Below are positions 1-5,158 of a stretch of 5,158 nt of DNA, one piece after another. The stretch lies in contig CANQEF010000086.1 of the NCBI GenBank assembly GCA_947594675.1, forward strand, positions 1 to 5,158, written 5' to 3'. A program made the translations under genes and the position numbers. Numbering within the stretch: position 1 is the first letter of the stretch; each line of letters opens with the position of its first letter. This DNA comes from an uncultured Bacilli bacterium (GTDB lineage Bacteria > Bacillota_I > Bacilli_A > RF39 > UBA660). The notes under the pieces are model-generated. The model was not told the origin of the DNA, ran no database searches, and saw only the letters and a list, made by a program, of their open reading frames with translations.

Positions 1-337
1 TATGTCCTATATCATGTCCTAAAGCAATGGCCTCTATTAAATCTTCATTCAAATTAAGAGCTCTTCCTATTGTTCTAGCTATTTTACTAACTAACTGTAC
101 ATGAGTAATTCGCTTACTAATATGATCATTACTACTCCTAGTAAAAACCTGTGTTTTATCTAAATATCTCGTATAAGAATATGAATGAATTATCCTATCT
201 ATATCATGGAAAAAAGGAGGTCTATAATCTTCCTCTTCTTGTTGCAAACGATAAGCATCACTACTCTTAGTTGCATATTCCGATAAGAAAAATTCTTTTT
301 TTAAAAAATTTTCTTTTACTTCATTCATATATTTCAT
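1..337 (-). CDS. dgt: dGTPase-like HD-domain dNTP triphosphohydrolase, N-terminal part
   Basis: This is the first 112 residues of a protein that continues past the window's left edge. The family hydrolyses dGTP or other dNTPs to the deoxynucleoside and triphosphate, in the cytoplasm, to control dNTP pools. Visible family signatures are RIIHSYSYTRYLDKTQVF (about residues 48-65), which corresponds to the RII(N/H)S...R(L/Y)..KTQVF block of dGTPases, then RITHVQLVSKIARTIGRAL (76-94), and AIALGHDIGH (103-112). H79 and the H108-D109 pair are the expected metal ligands; the last Asp ligand lies outside the window. The ATG at 337 is chosen because GGAGATGAT (352-344) sits 6 nt upstream; the second ATG at 328 is too far away. 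It lies 54 nt downstream of the 132-residue gene on the same strand with no terminator between, so it is probably cotranscribed with the U32 genes. Family assignment is firm; exact substrate is unknown. Confidence 0.88.
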   Translation of the reverse strand, partial: MKYMNEVKENFLKKEFFLSEYATKSSDAYRLQQEEEDYRPPFFHDIDRIIHSYSYTRYLDKTQVFTRSSNDHISKRITHVQLVSKIARTIGRALNLNEDLIEAIALGHDIGH

Positions 338-391
338 AAATTAATCATCTCCATTACATTATACTATAGAAAAAAAATATATTTATACAAA

Positions 392-790
392 TCAAATCTT
401 TTTTATTAGCTTTATTACTTTTTCTTTTTGCTTAGATAACATTATCCTTGTAAATTCTTGTTTATCATAATTATCAAAGTAATTAACAATATCTTGTCTA
501 AAAGCCATATTATTATAATTTAAATCTCTCTGCAAAATACATAAAATATACTTTTCTTTTTTTAATCTACTGAAAATAAATTTATTTATATATTCATTAT
601 CCTTTACATATAAACAATTATTAGTTTGACCAAGTAAATTATTCTTTATTATTAATAAATCCTGCTTACTTACAATTTCCTTTCCCACAAATATTTCTTT
701 TTTTACTATCACTTTTCCTCTCTTATTAAGAATCTTTATAGGAGTATTTATTTCATAGAAATCAACATTGTAAAGTTTCACAATAGTCAC
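392..790 (-). CDS. Hypothetical protein, 132 aa, in U32-dGTPase operon
   Basis: I do not recognise this protein. It is Lys-rich and basic, with no Trp, no signal peptide and no hydrophobic stretch long enough for a membrane helix, so it is probably cytoplasmic. The first half alternates hydrophobic and charged residues as beta strands do (for example GKVIVKKEIFVGKEIV, residues 25-40). The last 25 or so residues (EFTRIMLSKQKEKVIKLIKKI) look like one amphipathic basic helix. It starts with GTG at 790, overlapping the TGA of the upstream U32 gene as GTGA, which suggests translational coupling. A second in-frame GTG at 781 (codon 4) is arguably the better start: GGGGAG (795-790) is 8 nt upstream of it but abuts the GTG at 790. 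That would give 129 residues. The stop is TGA. The uninterrupted reading frame and tight packing support a real gene; its role in tRNA modification or nucleotide metabolism is unknown. Confidence 0.8.
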   Translation of the reverse strand: MTIVKLYNVDFYEINTPIKILNKRGKVIVKKEIFVGKEIVSKQDLLIIKNNLLGQTNNCLYVKDNEYINKFIFSRLKKEKYILCILQRDLNYNNMAFRQDIVNYFDNYDKQEFTRIMLSKQKEKVIKLIKKI

Positions 791-1974
791 TCCCCAATTA
801 ACCTTATCATAGAATATTCTTTTAACTTTTTAAAGAATTTTAATTTTAATACTTGTTCTGGATGTCTAGCCACTTCTAATTCATTCATTTCTTCGTCATA
901 AATTTTTTCAATAGTATAAGGATATATTTCTCCATCCGGTGTAAATATTTCTGCTTTATCATTAGGCTTAAAATAATTACGCATTACCAAGATTAAACAT
1001 TTATTTTCCTCATCATATCCCGTTATCAATCCTAAATAATCTTGATTAGAAACTTCTACTCTTCCAGTATAATACTGATCTTTCTCATCAGCCTCTTTCA
1101 AAAAATAATGACTAGATGTTTCTCTATTAGCTACTCTATTAAGCCGTTCTTTCAAATCATTAAATTCTTTGTAAGATAAGTTATTATTATAAATACCATC
1201 TATTATTCTTCTATAAGATCCTATAACAGTTGCTAAATAGTATAAAGAACGCATTCTACCTTCTATTTTCAAACTTTTTACACCTATATCAATTAAATCT
1301 TTTATGTAATTAGCCATATTCAAATCCTTAGTTGCCAAAGTAAAATCCTTAGTTTCATTACATTGAAAAGCAAATCTACAAACTTGACTACATCCTCCCC
1401 TGTTAGCATCTCTATTAGTAACATAATTAGATAAAGCACATCTTCCACTGTAGCAAGTACACATTGCACCATGAATAAATACTTCTACATCAATATTTGT
1501 CTTCTTTATAATTTCTTCTATCTCTTTCTTTTGAAGTTCTCTTGCTAAAACTATTCTATCCACTTTTTCTTCTTCAAAAAATTTAACTATCTCATAATTA
1601 GTAGTGGAATTTTGAGTTGATAAATGAACCTCAACCCCCGGATAATTTTTCTTAATATAACTAATAATAAAGACATCACTTACGATAAAAGCATCTATTC
1701 CACATTTAACTACATCATCAATATACTGAAAAACATTATTCATATCCTCATTATGAAAAACAATATTTAAAGTCAAAAAAACTTTTTTCCCCAAATTATG
1801 TGCAAAACAACAACCCTCTTTTATTTCTTCTAAACTAAAGTTAGTAGCATTTGCTCTTAAACTATATTCTTCACCACCAATATAAACACTATCAGCTCCG
1901 TATAATAAATTAACCTTTAAACGTTCCAAATCCCCAGCTGGAGCTAATAACTCTATTTTTTCTTTATTCTTCAC
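787..1974 (-). CDS. trhP2: U32 family protein, TrhP2/YrrO-like tRNA U34 hydroxylation protein
   Basis: This is a full-length (395 aa) U32-family protein, historically called collagenase-like peptidase. The TrhP/YegQ/YrrO branch is now linked to prephenate-dependent 5-hydroxyuridine formation at the wobble uridine of tRNAs. The N-terminal ELLAPAGDLERLK (8-20) and YGADSVYIGG (25-34) start the barrel. EVFIHGAMCTCYSGRCALS (164-182) matches the U32 signature. C172, C179, C195 and C199 sit where U32 proteins such as UbiU/UbiV bind a 4Fe-4S cluster (by analogy). SLKIEGRM (234-241) is a second family hallmark, and a C-terminal U32_C beta domain spans about 300-393. It starts with GTG at 1974, 7 nt after AGGAAG within AGGAAGTGAT (1987-1978). 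That site overlaps the end of the upstream U32 paralogue, only 4 nt away. Its stop overlaps the next gene. U32 assignment is certain; the TrhP2 name rests on the pair arrangement. Confidence 0.93.
   Translation of the reverse strand: MKNKEKIELLAPAGDLERLKVNLLYGADSVYIGGEEYSLRANATNFSLEEIKEGCCFAHNLGKKVFLTLNIVFHNEDMNNVFQYIDDVVKCGIDAFIVSDVFIISYIKKNYPGVEVHLSTQNSTTNYEIVKFFEEEKVDRIVLARELQKKEIEEIIKKTNIDVEVFIHGAMCTCYSGRCALSNYVTNRDANRGGCSQVCRFAFQCNETKDFTLATKDLNMANYIKDLIDIGVKSLKIEGRMRSLYYLATVIGSYRRIIDGIYNNNLSYKEFNDLKERLNRVANRETSSHYFLKEADEKDQYYTGRVEVSNQDYLGLITGYDEENKCLILVMRNYFKPNDKAEIFTPDGEIYPYTIEKIYDEEMNELEVARHPEQVLKLKFFKKLKEYSMIRLIGE
790..795 (-). promoter_or_regulatory. Ribosome binding site that questions the GTG start
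   Basis: GGGGAG at 795-790 lies inside the last codons of the trhP2-like gene. It runs directly into the GTG at 790, leaving no spacer, but is 8 nt from the in-frame GTG at 781. The alternative AAGG at about 806-803 could serve the GTG at 790. The 781 start is therefore plausible, and in either case translation is coupled to the upstream gene. Confidence 0.5.
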
Positions 1975-1978
1975 AATA

Positions 1979-2851
1979 TCACTTCCTAGAATTATCCTTC
2001 TTCACTTTATAAATAGTTTTATTAAAGAAAAAGTTGGTATCATTACCCAATTTTTTATATTTATTAACATACTCTTCATCAATACATCCTGCTTTTATAT
2101 AATTGTAAGTATCCTCAATTAGTTCATATAAAAATTCAGTATCATCAAAATCATCTCTAATAATTATATATTCACAATTAACATCATTTAATTCCTTAAT
2201 AATACTAGTCCCATTAATAATTTTATCCTTATAAAAACCTGTTCCATATTTTTCCTCTTTAACAAGATAATTTTCTTTAGTAATCTTTTCTGTAATAAGT
2301 AAACTTTTCTCTGCTTTTTTTTCTAAATCCTTATAATAATTACTAAGTAATTTTCTTTTAGAAAAAGCAATACTAGGTTTACTTATAATTTCAACCATAC
2401 ATTTGATACTAGTATTATTTATAATATCCTTTATTTCAGAAAGAGTTATTTCTTTTCCAAGTAAAGCATACTCCACATTTTTCTGATAATAATAATTACA
2501 AGTATTATAATTATTTACCATATGAGTCTGACTCCAAACCAATGGTACTCTAAGATTCAATTCTTTTTTTATTTGTAATATTGCTAAATCATAAAAGAAA
2601 ATCCCCGCTAAATTTATTTTATCTATTTCTTTTAAAACTTCCTTTAAATTCTCAATATCTTCATTAAAGAAGTTACGATTTAAATTAATAAAAATTTCCT
2701 TTTCTTTATATCTATTACAAATATCTTCTATTTCTGAAAGAGTATATTCACATTTATTCATTACAGAATAATCTTTTAACCCCAAGATTATCCCATCACA
2801 ATAATTTGTATTTATTTCTTCTTTATTTTTAAATTCAACTAGTAGTTTCAT
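1979..2851 (-). CDS. U32-family paralogue, TrhP1/YrrN-like, without the Cys cluster
   Basis: This 290-residue protein resembles the short U32 partner (YrrN/TrhP1 of Bacillus), which is encoded immediately before the long one (YrrO/TrhP2) and also functions in tRNA 5-hydroxyuridine synthesis. U32-like traces are INLNRNFFNEDIE (55-67, compare LNIVFHNEDM in the neighbour), VWSQTHMVNNYNT (105-117), YALLGKEITLSEI (128-140, compare RIVLARELQKKEI), and EIISKPSIAFSKRKLLSNYY (154-173). The last of these keeps the S-x-R-x-L-x-S-N-Y part of the U32 signature, but the Cys residues of the neighbour's motif are gone. A typical C-terminal FNKTIYKVKK (276-285) closes the barrel part; there is no U32_C domain. 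It starts at ATG 2851 with GAGGTGG (2862-2856) 4 nt upstream, and has its own promoter. It is the first gene of the operon. The role is inferred from the family and the adjacent trhP2-like gene. Confidence 0.8.
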   Translation of the reverse strand: MKLLVEFKNKEEINTNYCDGIILGLKDYSVMNKCEYTLSEIEDICNRYKEKEIFINLNRNFFNEDIENLKEVLKEIDKINLAGIFFYDLAILQIKKELNLRVPLVWSQTHMVNNYNTCNYYYQKNVEYALLGKEITLSEIKDIINNTSIKCMVEIISKPSIAFSKRKLLSNYYKDLEKKAEKSLLITEKITKENYLVKEEKYGTGFYKDKIINGTSIIKELNDVNCEYIIIRDDFDDTEFLYELIEDTYNYIKAGCIDEEYVNKYKKLGNDTNFFFNKTIYKVKKDNSRK

Positions 2852-2873
2852 AATGCCACCTCTAATCAGACAT

Positions 2874-2902
2874 ATTATAGCATAATGCCCCGTAAAAGTA
2901 TA
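2874..2902 (-). promoter_or_regulatory. Extended -10 promoter of the U32 operon
   Basis: The minus strand shows a perfect TATAAT at 2879-2874 preceded by TGC, giving the extended -10 TGnTATAAT. A weak -35 (TATACT, 2902-2897) lies 17 nt upstream. Transcription would start near 2867, giving a leader of about 16 nt that contains the GAGGTGG ribosome binding site of the gene at 2851. It lies directly after a terminator, so the operon appears to be an insulated unit. This is a sequence prediction only. Confidence 0.72.
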
Positions 2903-2910
2903 TTTTCTTT

Positions 2911-2950
2911 AGAAAAAAATTTCCAAGAAGAATAAAAATTCTTCTTGGAA
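2911..2950 (-). terminator. Strong rho-independent terminator
   Basis: A perfect 13-bp inverted repeat (arms 2921-2933 and 2938-2950, TTCCAAGAAGAAT and its complement) has a 4-nt loop. On the minus strand it is followed by ATTTTTTTC (2920-2912). The plus strand has no T-tract after the hairpin (CAATCGAG), so it works for leftward transcription. It would stop transcripts entering from the 2951-3241 gap or reading through from the lectin-fold gene, and ends just before the U32 operon promoter. Confidence 0.88.
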
Positions 2951-3174
2951 CAATCGAGTTTATAAGGATAAATTATGAGATGAGTTTGAAAAGAAAAAAT
3001 AAGATTTATACAATATAAATAAATAATTAATTAATTTTTAAAAGAAGAATTTTTTTTATTTTTTTTCATCCATAATAGCTATCCTTAAAACAAAAATAAT
3101 TCTATACTAAGTAATTTTTATCACCTCCTATTATATTATTCAAAATAAATTACAAAAAACACCGATAATTTTTC
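2951..3174. other. Intergenic stretch without a supported gene
   Basis: This is very AT-rich DNA between two leftward terminators. On the minus strand it carries AGGAGGTGAT (3129-3120), an almost ideal Shine-Dalgarno sequence. TATAAT (3135-3130) stands directly before it, but no start codon at suitable spacing opens a reading frame. Farther on are two tiny minus-strand ORFs, MDEKK (3073-3056) and MKKNKKNSSFKN (3069-3031), neither convincing. The segment 3054-3042 is complementary over 13 nt to the 5' arm plus loop of the terminator at 2950-2934. It could be a decayed gene, a small RNA locus or a regulatory leader; nothing here proves any of these. Confidence 0.5.
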
Positions 3175-3214
3175 AAAAAAATGAAAAAAACTATGAATTT
3201 TTACTCATAGCTTT
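3175..3214 (-). terminator. Weak rho-independent terminator after lectin-fold gene
   Basis: On the minus strand a 6-bp stem (CTATGA 3210-3205 with TCATAG 3196-3191, 8-nt loop), extendable by three A-T pairs across a bulged base, is followed by seven T (3190-3184) and, after CAT, six more T. It lies about 30 nt past the TAA of the lectin-fold gene, the right place for its terminator. The short AT-rich stem suggests leaky termination. Confidence 0.6.
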
Positions 3215-3241
3215 AAATATTTTATAATTTATAACACTAAA

Positions 3242-5158
3242 TTAAGGGGCGAAAACAGTGCGAGAAGAATAGCTAGGATTAGCACAACCACTACCATGCC
3301 CTGCTTGAAATACTCCAGTAACATCTAGTGAATTAAATACACCTCCACGAAGAAACCATGGAACAATATTATAAGGAAAATAGCTAGAATTTCCATACCA
3401 ACCTAAATTAGTAGTACTTTCTCCAAATGTCTCTGATAAGGCATGACCATAACATACTCCTCCGTTACATGCTTGATCTGCTTTAACTATTAAGTAATTA
3501 GAATCCGTTGGATTAGCACTTTTATACATATTATAATATTTAGAATTTTCTCCTCCAAAGAAATCTATTCCTTCATATTCACTTCCATCTGTTAATTTAC
3601 CAGAAAAACCTGAATTATATTTATCTGTATTTCCTGACATTGGTATTGCGTCATTTTCAGAATAAGCAATAACTCCCATTACGTATTCATATCCTCCTCC
3701 TACCATATCGTAAACTCCATAGATGGTTCCCGTTGTTGAGGCTCCGGGTCCTGCTTGACCATTACCTTGGCCTAAATCAATCATATTGTTATAAGCATAT
3801 TGCTTTTCTAATGTATCTCCCTCACTTGTGGTTCCATTGCTGTTTCCTGCTATATAACCTGGAGATCTATTTTGATATATTTCTTTATTTTTACCTTTAT
3901 AGTCATCATTTCCATATTTACCATAACGACTTTGTGATAAATAGGCTACCGCTCCCCATTCATCATTCTTCATCATATGTAAATCGCCATCAGTTGTAAA
4001 ATCATAAATATTTGCGTTATTTAGCTGCATACTTCTATACATATAGAAAAAACTACTCACTTTTTGTTCTCTTAAAGATGCAATTCCAGGTTTTATGCTA
4101 ACTCCACTTACATCACATGATTCATTGACACAAGCTTTGGAAAGATTTCCAGTTGTTTCAAATTTACCTACCCAGATTCCACTTCTGGCCTCCCCTCCAA
4201 AGTTAAAGGCATCATTTGTTCTCCATCCGCTCGGATTTGTTCCAGTGTATTTTGCATTACCATTATCATTTACGTCTTTAGTTATAAATTTAACATCTAT
4301 TTCTCCAGGTAACTCTCTTGTTGGATTAGGGTTATCTTTATCTCTGTAGGTTGCTTTACCATAATAGTCAGTTGATAACATTTCTTTTTTTATTGTATAT
4401 GAATATCTTGGTATCCACACCCACATCGTATTGATATCACTCATTGGAATAATTGTGTTATGTAAAGAATTCTTATAATCTTCTCTCTTATTTATATTTG
4501 AAAAATTATAAAAAAATAGCGGTTTCGTTTTTCCCAATGTGATTTCATTGCTATAGTTACTAACAATTTCCGATTGAGATAATGCTTTATCAAATAATAA
4601 TGCATCAGACACTACAATATTTGCCGGATTTGTAAGGACATTGTCAGGAGACATATTGCCTCCAATTACAAAACCAACAGATGAAATACCTATCGTTTTA
4701 CTTGGTATGCTATCATTTACTACTTCTTGTCCATTAAAATATAATTTTAAGTTTTTACCATCATATGTAACAACAATAGTATTAAAATCACTACTATTAA
4801 GGTTTGCTGGAGTATAAGATATATCATAATAATCTTTTTGTTCATTTAAATATAATGATGCATGAAGTGTTTTATTTCTAATCTGTATGCCAGCTCCACC
4901 ATTTTCCCAATTTCCAAAAATATGTTGTGGATTCATTACATCCAAAATTTTAGCTCTAACAATAATACTAATTTGATCTTTAAAATTATAATTTTCTAAT
5001 CCTCCATTAACATAATCATCTTTTCCATCTAATATAGCCTCACCATTAGAAATTGTTGCTCCATGAATTATCCCATTATTATAATTGCCAGATAAGTCTT
5101 GTACAGTCTGTTCATAAACTGTTACAGCATTGGCCCATTTTTGATTAGTATAGTCATA
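3242..5158 (-). CDS. LamG plus FGE/C-type-lectin-fold protein, 5'-truncated, DGR-target-like
   Basis: The frame is open from the right window edge to TAA at 3242, giving 638 codons with the start off-window. A TTG at 4945 falls inside the LamG domain and is not the true start. Residues (counted from 5158) about 17-205 form a LamG/concanavalin-like domain: DLSGNYNNGIIHGA (21-34), LDGKDDYV (43-50), VVTYDGKNLKLYFNGQ (about 129-144), then LFDKALSQSEIVSNY. About 240-638 form a formylglycine-enzyme/C-type-lectin-like fold: MWVWIPRYSY (245-254), GIWVGKFETTG (327-337), EWGAVAYLSQSRYGKYG (400-416), IYGVYDMVGGGYEYVMG (479-495, compare YDMSGNVWEWV of FGE proteins), and PWFLRGG (600-606) before the final tail. 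CX4C pairs C343/C348 and C564/C569 could form disulfide loops, suggesting an exported protein. Such domain pairs occur in surface or prepilin-like proteins of gut Bacillota and in DGR variable proteins. The role is probably ligand binding; export is inferred because the N-terminus is missing. Confidence 0.88.
   Translation of the reverse strand, partial: YDYTNQKWANAVTVYEQTVQDLSGNYNNGIIHGATISNGEAILDGKDDYVNGGLENYNFKDQISIIVRAKILDVMNPQHIFGNWENGGAGIQIRNKTLHASLYLNEQKDYYDISYTPANLNSSDFNTIVVTYDGKNLKLYFNGQEVVNDSIPSKTIGISSVGFVIGGNMSPDNVLTNPANIVVSDALLFDKALSQSEIVSNYSNEITLGKTKPLFFYNFSNINKREDYKNSLHNTIIPMSDINTMWVWIPRYSYTIKKEMLSTDYYGKATYRDKDNPNPTRELPGEIDVKFITKDVNDNGNAKYTGTNPSGWRTNDAFNFGGEARSGIWVGKFETTGNLSKACVNESCDVSGVSIKPGIASLREQKVSSFFYMYRSMQLNNANIYDFTTDGDLHMMKNDEWGAVAYLSQSRYGKYGNDDYKGKNKEIYQNRSPGYIAGNSNGTTSEGDTLEKQYAYNNMIDLGQGNGQAGPGASTTGTIYGVYDMVGGGYEYVMGVIAYSENDAIPMSGNTDKYNSGFSGKLTDGSEYEGIDFFGGENSKYYNMYKSANPTDSNYLIVKADQACNGGVCYGHALSETFGESTTNLGWYGNSSYFPYNIVPWFLRGGVFNSLDVTGVFQAGHGSGCANPSYSSRTVFAP
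3245..3349 (-). other. Candidate DGR variable region (VR-like 3' tail)
   Basis: The last 35 codons of the lectin-fold gene begin with RGG and run through GVF to SSRTVFAP and the stop. This is the position and layout of the variable region in DGR target proteins (RGG..., variable residues, GVF, variable residues, S(F/S)R.V.AP). The final 18 codons (3298-3245) all end in T or C, as expected if a template repeat rich in AAY codons was copied with adenine mutagenesis (giving NNY). The last 60 bases (3241-3300) are about 47 percent G+C, far above the operon to the left. No template repeat or reverse transcriptase is in the window, so this is a structural inference. Confidence 0.5.

Noticed and set aside
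358..363. TATAAT on the minus strand as a promoter for the dGTPase-like gene
   Set aside because: The expected transcription start (about 351) would fall inside the ribosome binding site at 352-344, and no good -35 lies 16-18 nt upstream.
2976..3014. Plus-strand mini-ORF MSLKRKNKIYTI with an upstream AAGGA
   Set aside because: Twelve codons of A-rich DNA, poor spacing to the ribosome binding site, and no promoter or terminator in that direction.
3031..3073. Mini-ORFs MDEKK and MKKNKKNSSFKN as genes
   Set aside because: They are too short, lysine-rich because of poly-A, and preceded only by a weak AAGGA. They are kept only as possible leader peptides within a speculative finding.
3191..3210. 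Hairpin after the stop codon as the DGR cruciform found downstream of some variable regions
   Set aside because: Those cruciforms have GC-rich stems and small tetraloops close to the variable region. This one is a short AT-rich stem followed by long T-tracts, which fits a terminator better.
2951..3241. Template repeat or reverse transcriptase next to the candidate variable region
   Set aside because: The gap has no sequence resembling the tail of the lectin-fold gene and no open frame, so the DGR core, if any, is elsewhere.
3245..3490. Catalytic formylglycine-generating enzyme
   Set aside because: The active-site Cys pair of FGE lies after the RGG motif. Here the CX4C pair precedes RGG, and only one Cys follows it, at a different spacing.
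3733..3999. Plus-strand ORF of 88 codons
   Set aside because: It lies entirely antisense inside the conserved FGE-like domain of the minus-strand gene, has no family resemblance and no supporting ribosome binding site.
4095..4349. Plus-strand ORF of 84 codons
   Set aside because: It is antisense to the lectin-fold gene; its Pro/Leu/Ser-rich translation mirrors the codons of the real gene.
3242..4945. Start of the lectin-fold protein at TTG 4945
   Set aside because: The frame stays open for 71 more codons up to the window edge, and those encode the first strands of the LamG domain (DLSGN..., LDGKDDYV). The codon at 4945 is an internal Leu.

Overview
The window is AT-rich DNA with every supported gene on the minus strand. 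It reads like an anaerobic, host-associated Bacillota genome (a Clostridia-like or RF39/Mollicutes-like gut lineage). This is inferred from base composition, strong AGGAGG-type ribosome binding sites, and protein families typical of that group. TGA is used as a real stop by three consecutive genes and Trp is TGG, so the code is standard (table 11), not the Mycoplasma code.

Right part (5158 down to 3242): the C-terminal 638 codons of a large protein whose start lies beyond the window. It has a LamG/concanavalin-like domain followed by a C-type-lectin/formylglycine-enzyme-like fold. It ends in a tail, around RGG at 3349-3341, that resembles the variable region of proteins diversified by diversity-generating retroelements (DGRs). 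No reverse transcriptase or template repeat is present here. A weak rho-independent terminator follows the stop.

Middle (about 3241 to 2852): no convincing gene. It holds an orphan, near-perfect Shine-Dalgarno sequence, two mini-ORFs, a strong perfect 13-bp terminator hairpin, and then an extended -10 promoter just upstream of the next gene.

Left part (2851 to 1): a tightly packed operon. It encodes two U32-family proteins resembling the Bacillus TrhP1/TrhP2 (YrrN/YrrO) pair that makes 5-hydroxyuridine at the tRNA wobble position, an unrecognised 132-residue protein overlapping the second by 4 bp (GTGA), and the N-terminal part of a dGTPase-like HD-domain dNTP triphosphohydrolase cut by the window edge. 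The operon combines tRNA wobble modification with nucleotide-pool control. The surface protein is a separate transcription unit.
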